Shown piece after piece: positions 12,123 to 20,126 of a stretch of 23,333 nucleotides of DNA. The first letter of the stretch is position 1. Each line of letters opens with the position of its first letter. The stretch is from a virus, in IMG/VR virus record IMGVR_UViG_3300046012_001165, positions 1 through 23,333 of that record; one strand, given 5' to 3'. The notes under the pieces are model-generated. The model was not told the DNA's origin. It did not search any database and saw nothing but the letters and a program-made list of their open reading frames with translations. The translations under genes were made by a program, and so were the position numbers.

Positions 12123-12412
12123 AGTTTTCCCTTTCCATTCGGCGCGGGGCTCTCCTGCCGCGCCGGAGCGGTTCCGCCGGGACAGACCTCCTCCCCGTTG
12201 CGGCGGACCACCCGGAGGGGCGGGCAGACCATGGCCGCCCCACCGGTTACTGGCTGGCGATGCGCCCTGCCCCCCAGCAAGGGGCGCATCGCCGGTATCT
12301 TTTTACCGCCGGCGATGCAGAAGCGGATGGGGGAAAGGCGGGCTGCCATGAGACGGGTTTAGCCGGCCGCGCCGGCGGCGTCGCCGGCAATTACGAGGGG
12401 CAATTGCCATGA
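12119..12412 (+). CDS. Possible protein (97 aa) in a hairpin-rich stretch
   Basis: The frame MKFSLSIRRGALLPRR runs from ATG 12119 to TGA 12412 and overlaps its neighbours at both ends by ATGA, which favours a real gene. However, the protein is low in hydrophobic order and the DNA is full of inverted repeats (12141-12164, 12256-12293). A different frame, ATG 12231 to TAG 12362 (MAAPPVTGWRCALPPSKGRI in its first 20 residues, 43 aa), is also protein-like, so which frame is translated is open. Confidence 0.4.
   Translation: MKFSLSIRRGALLPRRSGSAGTDLLPVAADHPEGRADHGRPTGYWLAMRPAPQQGAHRRYLFTAGDAEADGGKAGCHETGLAGRAGGVAGNYEGQLP
12256..12304 (+). terminator. Strong hairpin followed by T5; possible attenuator
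   Basis: A perfect 12-bp inverted repeat GGCGATGCGCCC (12256-12267) and GGGCGCATCGCC (12282-12293) with a 14-nt loop is followed after 6 nt by TTTTT (12300-12304). The distance to the T run is a little long for a classic terminator. A second hairpin with 7-bp arms lies at 12141-12164. Their place inside the early operon, before the CII-like gene, suggests a conditional terminator. Confidence 0.45.
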
Positions 12413-12903
12413 GGCCCTACAAGCCCCGCCTCCCCGGGAGCGCCCACGATGCGCTCGCCAACATGGTGGCACAGATCGGCGAGAGCCAGGTGCCGTCCGG
12501 CAACGGCATGCAGATGTTCGCCGACTTCGAGGACCGCTCGATCAACACGCTCTACCACGAGCTCGATCCGGCCGGTCCGTCGCAGGTTTCCTATGCCCGC
12601 GTGGCGCGAGCGGTGAGCCATTTCAAGGTGCGGGCCCCCGCCGACCACATGGCCGCCTGCGCCGGCGGCATCTTCGTCAAGCTCCCCGAGCCCGGCAAGG
12701 GACGCTGGGGCGAGCTCACGGCGGAGACGGCCGAGGAAATGGGGCAGGTGACCGCCGAGATCGTGCGCGATCTCCTGACCGGCGAGGTGACTCCGGCCGC
12801 GGCACGCCACCTGCTGCCGGAGCTGTTCGAACTGGTGCGGCACCTCAGCGACCTGGTCGCACTGGCCCAGTCGGCCCTCGGGGAGGGCGGCCATGCCGGC
12901 TGA
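12409..12903 (+). CDS. Phage CII-like regulatory protein
   Basis: 164 residues. The start, AHDALANMVAQIGESQVPSG then EDRSINTLYHELDPAG and VSYARVARAVSHFKVRAPAD, fits the layout of the phage regulatory protein CII family of P2/186-type phages: 'HdALa.mv..ig.....a...gks..tLyhelnP......sy.q......l..AP..hmA.l.gg.fv'. The C-terminal half is helical, suited to oligomerisation. It would act as an HTH transcription activator in the lysis/lysogeny decision. The position after the Cro-like gene agrees. The HTH is not perfectly canonical, so I keep it as CII-like. Confidence 0.65.
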   Translation: MRPYKPRLPGSAHDALANMVAQIGESQVPSGNGMQMFADFEDRSINTLYHELDPAGPSQVSYARVARAVSHFKVRAPADHMAACAGGIFVKLPEPGKGRWGELTAETAEEMGQVTAEIVRDLLTGEVTPAAARHLLPELFELVRHLSDLVALAQSALGEGGHAG

Positions 12904-13195
12904 GCTTATCCCGGGCGGCGCGACCGAGCAGGCGGCGATAGCCGGCGGGCGCGCCCTGGCGCTGCAACTCTCGACGCTCATCGCCGGCCACCGCATCGAG
13001 ACCGGCCTCTATGCCCTGGTCACCCAGTTGATCGGCCTCGTCCTCGTTTCGGCCGACAGCCTCGAAGAGGCGAAATCGCTGTTCGACACGATCGGCCGCG
13101 ATGTCCTCAACGGCGTCGAGCTCAACTGGGACCAGCACGCCGCCGCCCGCGCTGCCGGCGAGATCGCCGGGTCGGCCGTGAGGCTGCGGCAATGA
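12893..13195 (+). CDS. Hypothetical protein (100 aa)
   Basis: Starts 11 nt inside the end of the CII-like gene and ends with ATGA coupling to the next gene. The sequence is helical: ATEQAAIAGGRALALQLSTL, then a hydrophobic segment YALVTQLIGLVLVSA that is amphipathic rather than membrane-like, then an acidic/aromatic region. No family recognised. Confidence 0.6.
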   Translation: MPAELIPGGATEQAAIAGGRALALQLSTLIAGHRIETGLYALVTQLIGLVLVSADSLEEAKSLFDTIGRDVLNGVELNWDQHAAARAAGEIAGSAVRLRQ

Positions 13196-13446
13196 GCCAA
13201 CAGCGCTTCATCGGGCCGGACGGCCGGGAATATGTGTCGATCGTTGTCGGCCGTAGCCGGCCGTTCGCGGCGGCCGTGATCCGGGCCTGGGGCCGGGTCG
13301 ACGGCGCCGACCACTGGCCGGTGCTTGCCTACAAGGCGTTTTCGGTCCCGGCCGAGATTTTCGATGGCCCGATCGTGAGCCAGGCCCGCGCCGAGGTCGA
13401 GGCGAGCGAAGCGGCCGATGGCCGGACGGAGCGCTCCGATGGGTGA
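13192..13446 (+). CDS. Hypothetical protein (84 aa)
   Basis: 84 residues starting MSQQRFIGPDGREYVSIVVG, with a beta-rich first half and an acidic helical C-terminus. It overlaps the preceding gene by 4 nt and the methylase by 8 nt. No motif or family recognised. Confidence 0.55.
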   Translation: MSQQRFIGPDGREYVSIVVGRSRPFAAAVIRAWGRVDGADHWPVLAYKAFSVPAEIFDGPIVSQARAEVEASEAADGRTERSDG

Positions 13447-14494
13447 GCTCGCGCTCTACGACGCCGCCCGGTCCGCCCTGTCCAGCGCGCTGCGCATCGA
13501 CGAGGTGCAGCAGGTCCGCGACCAGGCGGAGCGCATGCGGCTCTATGCCAGGCAGGCCAACGACCGGGGGCTGATGGCCGATGCCATGGAGATCCAGCTG
13601 AGGGCCGAGCGGCGGCTCGGCGAGCTCCTGATCGAGGCCAAGGCGCAGGGACAGATCGTCGCGCACCGGCATAAGCGTTCCGAGGGCGAACAGTTTCCGG
13701 TGGTGCGGCTGGCCGAGGCCGGCATCGGGCGCAAGCTCTCGATGAAGGCGCAGCAGCTCGCCGAAGTGCCGGAGGCGGCGTTCGAGACGGTGCTGGAGCG
13801 GGCGCGGGAAAAGATCGAGGTCGGCCGGGCGGTGCTGGTCAATCCGGCCAAGGACTTTTCGACGCACGACAAGCAGCTCCGGCGCAAAATCCGCGAGGCC
13901 CAGCTCGGCGCGCGGCAGCGGGCGCTGCCGGCGAAGCAGTACGGGGTGATCTATGCCGATCCGGAGTGGCCGTTCGCCACCTGGTCGGAGGCCGGCAAGG
14001 GCCGGGCGGCCGAAAATCACTATCCGACCTCGCTGCTGCCGGTGATCGCCAGCCGGCCGGTCGAGCGCATAGCCGCCGCCGACTGCGCGCTCTTCCTCTG
14101 GATCACCCGGCCGCTGCTGCCGGCCGGGCTCGCGGTGCTCGAGGCCTGGGGCTTTGCCTATGTGACGTCGTTCATCTGGGACAAGGTCGAGGCCGGCACC
14201 GGCTACTGGGCCCGCGACAATGCCGAGATCCTGTTGCTCGGCCGGCGCGGCGACATCCCGTGCCCCGCCATGGGCACCCAGTATCCGGCCCTCGTCGCCG
14301 AGCGCAAGCGCGGCCACAGCGTCAAGCCGGAGTGGGCCGCCGCCATGATCGAGGCCTATTTCCCGCATTTGCCGAAAATCGAGCTCAACGCCCGCGCCCA
14401 CCGCCCCGGCTGGGACGCCTGGGGACTCGAGGCGCCGGAGGATGGCGCCGCGTCGCGCACGCTCGCCCGTGCCTTCGAAGAGGCCGGACAATGA
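13439..14494 (+). CDS. MT-A70 family DNA N6-adenine methyltransferase
   Basis: 351 residues from ATG 13439. Residues 1-165 are a helical, charged N-terminal domain of the type often found before phage/plasmid MT-A70 enzymes (ALRIDEVQQVRDQAERMRLY, then AERRLGELL). The catalytic domain begins at YGVIYADPEWPF: Asp174-Pro-Glu-Trp177 replaces the usual D-P-P-W. ENHYPT, CALFLWITRPLL, GFAYVTSFIWDK and GYWARDNAEILLLGRRG follow in family order. It should transfer methyl groups from S-adenosylmethionine to adenine N6 in DNA, perhaps to resist host restriction or to time replication. No restriction enzyme is seen beside it. The D-P-E-W variant is unusual. Confidence 0.85.
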   Translation: MGELALYDAARSALSSALRIDEVQQVRDQAERMRLYARQANDRGLMADAMEIQLRAERRLGELLIEAKAQGQIVAHRHKRSEGEQFPVVRLAEAGIGRKLSMKAQQLAEVPEAAFETVLERAREKIEVGRAVLVNPAKDFSTHDKQLRRKIREAQLGARQRALPAKQYGVIYADPEWPFATWSEAGKGRAAENHYPTSLLPVIASRPVERIAAADCALFLWITRPLLPAGLAVLEAWGFAYVTSFIWDKVEAGTGYWARDNAEILLLGRRGDIPCPAMGTQYPALVAERKRGHSVKPEWAAAMIEAYFPHLPKIELNARAHRPGWDAWGLEAPEDGAASRTLARAFEEAGQ

Positions 14495-14799
14495 GCGGGG
14501 TCAGCGTCTTGAGGGCGGTGCGCTCGGTGCAACCGGCATCCCCTGAACGGCTGGGCACCCAGACCCGGGCCCGCAACACCTTGCGGTATCGGCTGCGCGA
14601 CGCGGCCGGCTGGCTGCACATGGGCGATTTCTCCCGCCGCGCCGCCGACCCGATCTACGGCTGGATCGGCTTCAGGGGACACCTCGAGGCGCTGCTGGCG
14701 CGGCATCCCGGCCTCGCCATGCTGGAGGTGGTCGAGGTCGCGCCCGACAAGACCGCCGCCATGGGTGACCCCGGGCACAAGCTTCGGCGGTGGCAATGA
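14491..14799 (+). CDS. Hypothetical protein (102 aa)
   Basis: Coupled at both ends (ATGA with the methylase and with the ParB-like gene). The 102-residue, basic product contains ARNTLRYRLRDAAGWLHMGD then FSRRAADPIYGWIGFRGHLE, and a helix-strand C-terminal part. A small nucleic-acid-binding or accessory protein is possible. I do not recognise a family. Confidence 0.6.
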   Translation: MSGVSVLRAVRSVQPASPERLGTQTRARNTLRYRLRDAAGWLHMGDFSRRAADPIYGWIGFRGHLEALLARHPGLAMLEVVEVAPDKTAAMGDPGHKLRRWQ

Positions 14800-16922
14800 C
14801 CGAGACCCCGATCCCACCCGAACATACGGCTCGGGCTCGAAACAGGAGCTTACCCGAAATGACCGATATCCAGATGGTGCGCCTGGGCGATCTTGCCCCC
14901 GATCCGGTGGCGATCGCCGGGCAGGAACAGCGCCTTGCCCGCCTCGATGACCTGCTGGCCTCGATCCCGGCCAAGGGGGTGCTGCAGTCGCTGCGGGTGC
15001 GGCCGTGGGACCCGGCCCGGGTGGTCGAGGCCGAGGGCCGCAAGGGCAAGAAAGGCAAGAAGGCCGCGGCCGCGGAGCCCCAGCCGCTCTATGGCGTGAT
15101 CGCCGGCAACCGGCGGCTGGCAACGCTGCGCCGGCTCTGCGCCGAGGGCGGCAGCATCAAGGGCGAGGCGGTCACCGCCGACATGCTGGTACCTGTGCTG
15201 GTCGGCGACGAGGACGATGCCGATGCCTACGAGATCACCTCGGCCGAGAACCTGCTGCGCCTGCCACTGACGCCGGTCGAGGAATTCCGCGCCTACCAGA
15301 AGATGGCGGCCGAGGCGTCGCCGAAGGAGATCGCGGCCCGCTTCGGCGTGCCGGAAAAGCGGGTGCGGCAGCGCCTCAGGCTGGCGCAGCTGCATCCCGA
15401 GGTGCTCCAGGCGCTCGAGGCCGGCAAGATCGGCATGGCGGCGGCCGAGGCGTTTACGCTGGCCGATCCCGACTGCCAGGCGACCTATCTAAGGAAGTCG
15501 AGCAGCTGGCAGCTCGACGCACAAAACGTCCGGGCTGCCTTCACGGATCAGCTGGTGCGCAGCGACAGTCCGATCGCCAAGCTGATCGGCAAGAAAGCGT
15601 ATGTCGAGGCCGGCGGCCAGATCCTCGCCGATGATTTTGGCAATGTCGGCTACTGGATCAGCCCGGAAATCATCGCAGGCCTCGTCGAGGCGCGTTGGGC
15701 CGAGCAGAAGGCCGCCTGGCTGGCCGAGGGCTGGCTGTTCGCCGAGACCGTCGACGAGTTCGGCACGGACAGGTACGGCAGCTATCTCGTCCTGGGCTAC
15801 TCGACCAAAAAGCTCGAGCCCGAGCCGTTGCCGCTCGGCGACGCGCTGGCCGCCGAGGTGGCCGAGCTCGAGGCGACGATCGCCGCGATCCGGGGAAAAC
15901 ATCCCGAGCTCAGCGACGACTACTGGGGCGAGAGCGAGGAGGAGGAGGAAGACAGCCCCGAGCTCGAGGCCGCCGAGGCCGAGCTCAAGGCGCAGGATGC
16001 GCGGCTGCGGCAGATCCGGCGCGAGGCGCCGGTGGCCTTTGCCGCCGAGCAGAAGGCGGTCTCGGGCGTCGTCTACTGGCCGGGCGGCCAGCGTGAGCCG
16101 ACTTTCGGCGTCGTGCGGCCGGGCACCAAGGTGCCGGGCGAGGCGGGGGAGACGGGTGGCGGCCGCACCGGCAAGGCGCCGGCGACGCTGGCGCTGCCCG
16201 GCGATGCCCGGATGGCCGATCTAAGCCGGCAGGTGACGGCGGCGCTGCGGCAGAAGGTGGCGGGGATGCCGGTTGCCGCGCTGCAGATCCTGGTGGCGGC
16301 GCTGCACGTGAGCTGGACGCAAGGCTATGGCGCTCCGGTCGAAATCAGGGGGGCAAAGCGCAGCTCCGACGTGGACTTCTCGGCCCGCGGTTACGACATC
16401 GCCGGCAATAGCCGGCCGCTGGGCATGGGCTTTGCCGGCGCGCTCGACTGGGCGGCTAAGCAGGATATTCCCGGGCTGCTGGTCTATCTCGCAGAACTGG
16501 TCGGACCGAATGTCGGCGTCGAGCGGCAGAGCGGCGGCTTTGCGGAGCATGAGCGGGCCATCATCGATTTTGTCGACCCCGGATTCCCGGGCTTCGACGC
16601 CGAAGCCTACTTCGCCGGCGTCAGCAAGCCGGTGGTGGTCGAGGCCTGGAACGAAATGCACCTCGCCGTGACGCAGCTGCGCGGTCAGGCGACGGAGAGC
16701 GGCGATCCGGCGCCGGCGATCCCGCCGTTCAGCCCGGCCGGCAAGAAGGGCGACATGGCGGCCGCGGCGGCCGCTGCCGCCCGCCTCACCGGCTGGCTGC
16801 CGCCCCAGCTCCGCACCCCCTCCTATGCCGGCCCCGGCCCGAAGGCGGCCGAGACCGAGGGCGAGGCTGCCGGGGCGGGCGCCGGCGCCGATGAGGACGG
16901 CGAGCGCGAGGCGGCGGAATGA
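14796..16922 (+). CDS. ParB/Srx-fold protein (ParB/RepB/Spo0J family)
   Basis: 708 residues from ATG 14796 (ATGA overlap); ATG 14859 with AGGAG upstream is an alternative. Residues 22-155 are a ParB N-terminal domain: IQMVRLGDLAPDP, then GVLQSLRVRP, the G-x-R-R box GVIAGNRRLATLRRL (Asn105-Arg106-Arg107), and SAENLLRLPLTPVEEFRAYQ. An HTH follows (about 175-196, SPKEIAARFGVPEKRVRQRL). The middle holds an acidic coiled region with S-E-E-E-E-E-D, and the C-terminus is Pro/Ala/Glu-rich. Family members act in plasmid partition or as CTP-dependent clamps; large phage versions like this are often called 'ParB-like nuclease'. No ParA is in the window, so a partition role is uncertain. Confidence 0.85.
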   Translation: MTETPIPPEHTARARNRSLPEMTDIQMVRLGDLAPDPVAIAGQEQRLARLDDLLASIPAKGVLQSLRVRPWDPARVVEAEGRKGKKGKKAAAAEPQPLYGVIAGNRRLATLRRLCAEGGSIKGEAVTADMLVPVLVGDEDDADAYEITSAENLLRLPLTPVEEFRAYQKMAAEASPKEIAARFGVPEKRVRQRLRLAQLHPEVLQALEAGKIGMAAAEAFTLADPDCQATYLRKSSSWQLDAQNVRAAFTDQLVRSDSPIAKLIGKKAYVEAGGQILADDFGNVGYWISPEIIAGLVEARWAEQKAAWLAEGWLFAETVDEFGTDRYGSYLVLGYSTKKLEPEPLPLGDALAAEVAELEATIAAIRGKHPELSDDYWGESEEEEEDSPELEAAEAELKAQDARLRQIRREAPVAFAAEQKAVSGVVYWPGGQREPTFGVVRPGTKVPGEAGETGGGRTGKAPATLALPGDARMADLSRQVTAALRQKVAGMPVAALQILVAALHVSWTQGYGAPVEIRGAKRSSDVDFSARGYDIAGNSRPLGMGFAGALDWAAKQDIPGLLVYLAELVGPNVGVERQSGGFAEHERAIIDFVDPGFPGFDAEAYFAGVSKPVVVEAWNEMHLAVTQLRGQATESGDPAPAIPPFSPAGKKGDMAAAAAAAARLTGWLPPQLRTPSYAGPGPKAAETEGEAAGAGAGADEDGEREAAE

Positions 16923-17782
16923 ACAGCCACAACCAGCCGGTGCTGGGCTATCCCAGCAAGAAGGCCGCCATCCTGGCGCAGGCGCGCGCCGGCGAGCTGC
17001 CGGCGGTCATCGCCGGCAAGATTGGCTCGACCGACGCGGCGGTACGTACGGCGATCAAGCACATGCGTGTTGCCGGCCAGCTGCCGCCGGGCCGCCGCCG
17101 GGCGGGCGAGGCGACGGCAAGCCAGTCGGCGCCAGTGGTGCCGCCTGTGCCTGTGCCCGCCGACGCCGGGGTGATCGGCAAGGCGGAGCGGCTGATTTTG
17201 GCGACGCACGGCTACATCGCCGAGGCGCTCGGCCTGTCGCTGCCGGAGCTGGCGGCGGTCGCGGTGCGGCTGCTGCTGGTGCCGGCGGCCGACGCGCTGC
17301 CGGCGGCGATCGAAGCAAGGAATATCCCGAGAGGGGAGTCCGGTACGGCTCGCGAGGCCCCCGACGGGGGCATTGGAGACCTGAAACAAGGGACTGAGTC
17401 CGCTCCCCGCACCCCCTCCGAACAGGCGCGCAACGATGGGCCGCTGGACGAGCCGACGCGGGACGACGACGAGGCCGAGCTCGCCGCGCTCGAGGCGGCG
17501 GCCGGCGAAGACGTCCCGGCCGATGAGCCGGAGCCCCCGCAGCCGGAGCCGGAAGCGGAAACCGGGGGGGGCCTGCCGGCCGTTGCGGCGGCCCTGCCGC
17601 CGGTCCTCGATGGCCCGTCGCGCTTCCGGCTGACCGATGGCGGCGGGCAGTACCTGCGGCTCGACGGGCTCGGGCTGACGCGCGACCTCGGCAAGGCGTG
17701 GAAGGGCACGGCGCCGCAATACGAGACCGTCTACAAGCGCACGCCGCAATGGCGCGGGCTTGATCCGGTGCCGGCGCCATGA
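16919..17782 (+). CDS. HTH protein with disordered linker and C-terminal domain (287 aa)
   Basis: Residues 12-50 form an HTH (PSKKAAILAQARAGELPAVI then GKIGSTDAAVRTAIKHMR), a common phage N-terminal layout. A helical region (about 80-125) follows, rich in LPELAAVAVRLLLVPAADAL. Residues 135-215 are a Glu/Pro/Asp-rich linker whose start has less biased codons. The last 70 residues resemble a compact domain (RFRLTDGGGQYLRLDGLGL, then WKGTAPQYETVYKRTPQW). Function unknown; DNA binding is likely. It is coupled upstream by ATGA and lies between the ParB-like and AAA+ remnant genes. Confidence 0.65.
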   Translation: MNSHNQPVLGYPSKKAAILAQARAGELPAVIAGKIGSTDAAVRTAIKHMRVAGQLPPGRRRAGEATASQSAPVVPPVPVPADAGVIGKAERLILATHGYIAEALGLSLPELAAVAVRLLLVPAADALPAAIEARNIPRGESGTAREAPDGGIGDLKQGTESAPRTPSEQARNDGPLDEPTRDDDEAELAALEAAAGEDVPADEPEPPQPEPEAETGGGLPAVAAALPPVLDGPSRFRLTDGGGQYLRLDGLGLTRDLGKAWKGTAPQYETVYKRTPQWRGLDPVPAP

Positions 17783-17819
17783 GCGCGACGCGGTGCAATC
17801 GAAAGCCAGGGGGATGACC

Positions 17820-18446
17820 ATGACGTTGGGGCACAATACCGGCTCGGCGGAAGAGCTGATGGCGTTCATCGAGCGGCGGGAGCGGCTCGAGGCGGAGCGC
17901 CGCGACCTCGGCGCCGCCTGGATCAACACGCTGCTGCAGCGCCTCGAGCGGCACAAGGGCTTCGTCGTCGCCGCCACCAATTTCGGCCAGTCGATCGATC
18001 CGGCGATCTGGCGCCGCTTCGACATGCACCTGTCGCTCGAACTGCCCGGGCCGTTCGAGCGCGAGCAGATTCTCAAGCGCTACCTGTCGCCGTTCGGGCT
18101 GCCCGCGGCGTCCCTGGCGGCGCTCGCCGAGGCCTTTTCGACGGCGAGTCCGGCCCTGATCCGGCAGTTTTGCGAGCACCTCAAGCGGGCGCTCGTCATC
18201 GGGCCGCGGCTCGGCCACGACATGCGCAAGACCGCCGTCATCGGCCGCATCACCGCCTCGGTGCAGCCGCATCCCGAGCTGGGCAAGCCGCCGATGTGGG
18301 CGACGGCGGCGGCCGACCGGGCGCGTGACCGCGCCATCGCCGCGCTGCCCTGGCCGCTGCCGCAGGCGAGCGAACTTGCCGCCGAGCCGGCGCCGCCCGA
18401 GCCGGCCGCGCCGAACGTTGTGGCGGGCGGCGGGCGGCGGGGATGA
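17820..18446 (+). CDS. Chimera: GapR (DUF2312)-like N-terminus fused to the C-terminal half of an AAA+ ATPase
   Basis: I chose ATG 17820 because AGGGGG lies 6 nt before it. Residues 1-32, MTLGHNTGSAEELMAFIERR plus ERLEAERRDLG, are the typical start of phage GapR/DUF2312 proteins. From about residue 34 the protein becomes AAA+: NTLLQRLERHKGFVVAATNF has the sensor-1 Asn54, and DPAIWRRFDMHLSLELP has the arginine-finger region (Arg65-Arg66). The small lid domain follows (about 76-125). The Walker A and Walker B motifs are absent, so it cannot hydrolyse ATP alone. An in-frame deletion joining two neighbouring genes would explain it. The C-terminal tail is Pro/Ala-rich. It may be a dead remnant or a new small protein. 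Confidence 0.75.
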   Translation: MTLGHNTGSAEELMAFIERRERLEAERRDLGAAWINTLLQRLERHKGFVVAATNFGQSIDPAIWRRFDMHLSLELPGPFEREQILKRYLSPFGLPAASLAALAEAFSTASPALIRQFCEHLKRALVIGPRLGHDMRKTAVIGRITASVQPHPELGKPPMWATAAADRARDRAIAALPWPLPQASELAAEPAPPEPAAPNVVAGGGRRG

Positions 18447-19678
18447 GCGATGGCACGAAGATCGAATGGACCGACGCCACCTGGAATCCGATCACCGGGT
18501 GCACGCTGGTGAGCGAGGGGTGTCGCCACTGCTATGCCGCCCGGCTGGCGGCGACGCGGCTCAGGCACCTGCCGTCGCGGCAGGGGCTGGCGCGGCTCAA
18601 TGCAGCCGGCGAGGCGAAATTTACCGGCGAAGTGCGGTTCAACGGCGATGTGCTCGAGCAGCCGCTCAGGTGGAAGCGGGCGCGGATGATCTTCGTCTGC
18701 GCGCACGGCGACCTGTTCCACGAGTCGGTGCCCGACGAGATGATCGACCGCATCTTCGCCGTGATGGCGCTCTGCCCGCAGCACACCTTTCAGGTGCTGA
18801 CCAAGCGGCCGGAGCGGATGCGGGCGTGGTTCTCGGAGCGTTGGCAATCAGCCCCGGCGCAGAAGCTGAGCTTTGGCACCGACACTATCGACATGCCGGC
18901 AGAGACGCGCGGGGAAGATCGGCGCGACCAGGTCAACCGCGAAGTCGAAGAGATCTGCCACTCATCCGAGGGGATGCACCGGCGGTTCTTCGACGGGCAC
19001 AACGATGCGCTGTGGACCCCGGATGGCGCGAGCGTTGCCGGCTCCTTCGCATGGCCGCTGCCCAACGTCTGGCTCGGCACCAGCGTGGAGGATCAGCGGC
19101 GGGCCGATGAGCGCATCCCCGAGCTGCTGGCGACGCCGGCCGCGGTGCGGTTTATCTCGGCCGAGCCGCTGCTCGGTGGAATCGATCTTACCGTCATGCG
19201 CCGCGGTCCCTCAGAGATCGACCCGGGGCGTGAGCGGGTGGAGAGCTATTGGTGCGACGGGTTGACGGGGCAGCGCGGCGTTCTTATGCGCAATGGCGAT
19301 TGCCTAGAGGCGCCCGGCGACTTCGGGCCGCATATCGACTGGGTGATCGGCGGCGGGGAGAGCGGGCCCGGCGCGCGGCCGAGCCACCCGCAATGGTTTC
19401 GCGACCTCCGCGACCAGTGCGCCAGCGCCGGCGTCGCCTATTTTCATAAGCAAAACGGCAACTGGCGCCCGTGGAGCGCAGAGCTGCCGGCGTCCCGCCT
19501 CGCCTTCATGGCCACAGACGGCAGCGTCAAGCTCGATCCCACCAAGGCTGACCTCAAGCTGGCTATCGACCAGGCCACGGCCGGGCATGACCTCTGGCAG
19601 CTGATGGCCGATGTCGGCAAGCACGCCGCCGGCCGGCTCCTCGATGGCGTCGAGCACAACGCGATGCCGGTGCCATGA
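18443..19678 (+). CDS. Phage Gp37/Gp68-type protein (DUF5131)
   Basis: 411 residues with ATGA coupling on both sides. The start, TKIEWTDATWNPITGCTLVS then EGCRHCYAARLA, is diagnostic: Cys20, Cys27 and Cys30 form a C-x6-C-x2-C cluster resembling radical-SAM iron-sulfur sites. FICAH-like RMIFVCAHGDLFHESVP, QVLTKRPERM, NVWLGTSVEDQRRADERI and FISAEPLLGGID follow in family order, then DWVIGGGESGPGARP. The family's reaction is not settled as far as I know; iron-sulfur or radical chemistry is inferred from the cluster. Two polar insertions, around residues 135-190 and 252-290, may be lineage-specific. Confidence 0.88.
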   Translation: MSDGTKIEWTDATWNPITGCTLVSEGCRHCYAARLAATRLRHLPSRQGLARLNAAGEAKFTGEVRFNGDVLEQPLRWKRARMIFVCAHGDLFHESVPDEMIDRIFAVMALCPQHTFQVLTKRPERMRAWFSERWQSAPAQKLSFGTDTIDMPAETRGEDRRDQVNREVEEICHSSEGMHRRFFDGHNDALWTPDGASVAGSFAWPLPNVWLGTSVEDQRRADERIPELLATPAAVRFISAEPLLGGIDLTVMRRGPSEIDPGRERVESYWCDGLTGQRGVLMRNGDCLEAPGDFGPHIDWVIGGGESGPGARPSHPQWFRDLRDQCASAGVAYFHKQNGNWRPWSAELPASRLAFMATDGSVKLDPTKADLKLAIDQATAGHDLWQLMADVGKHAAGRLLDGVEHNAMPVP

Positions 19679-19896
19679 CGGGGGAGACGACGCGGTTTCA
19701 TCGCGAGCGGCTGGCGCGGATGCTGCGGGACCTCGAAGTGTCGCCGGCCTCGCTGTTCGCCGATCGCGAGCTGGCGATCGTCGATGACGCCAGCGGTCGG
19801 CGGCTGACCGCGCCGCTCGGCAACCAGACGCTCGCCGAAGGGCTGATTTCGGCGGTGAAGCTCGCCGCGGCCGGGTTGCGGGAGGGCGGGCGATGA
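19675..19896 (+). CDS. Hypothetical protein (73 aa)
   Basis: 73 residues, start overlapping the previous stop (ATGA). It is mainly helical (RFHRERLARMLRDLEVSPAS, then a short beta turn around SGRRLTAPL, then a helix). No family recognised. It is one of a run of small coupled genes between DUF5131 and the ASCH protein. Confidence 0.55.
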   Translation: MTGETTRFHRERLARMLRDLEVSPASLFADRELAIVDDASGRRLTAPLGNQTLAEGLISAVKLAAAGLREGGR

Positions 19897-20126
19897 GCGA
19901 GTGGGACAGTTTGCCGGCGGCGCGGCAGCAGGAAATCCGGGAATGGAACCGGCGTCACCATGGCTCGGTGGTGGGCGAGATCGCGGCGCGCGAGGTCGAC
20001 GCCCAGGAAGCGGCACGGGCGGCGATCGTCGTCTTTCTCGTCGCCGGCGGCTTCGACGCCGCCGCGGCGGCCGTCGCGACGGCAACCTTCGAGCGTCCCC
20101 CGGCGCCGGAAGCGGGGATGCCGTGA
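19893..20126 (+). CDS. Hypothetical protein (77 aa)
   Basis: 77 residues with a polar N-terminus (MSEWDSLPAARQQEIREWNR) and a long Ala-rich helical remainder containing ARAAIVVFLVAGGFDAAAAA, which could be membrane-active but is probably a packed helix pair. Coupled by ATGA upstream and GTGA downstream. Function unknown. Confidence 0.55.
   Translation: MSEWDSLPAARQQEIREWNRRHHGSVVGEIAAREVDAQEAARAAIVVFLVAGGFDAAAAAVATATFERPPAPEAGMP

Noticed and set aside
13208-14491. Long 427-codon minus-strand frame opposite the methylase
   Set aside because: The plus frame carries clear MT-A70 motifs; the minus frame is a G+C-driven shadow.
13439-14494. Restriction-modification system
   Set aside because: The methylase has no restriction nuclease or specificity gene next to it; the closest nuclease genes are unrelated or broken.
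14796-16922. Plasmid partition operon
   Set aside because: A ParB-like protein is present but no ParA ATPase or clear parS array was seen, and the context is a phage early operon.
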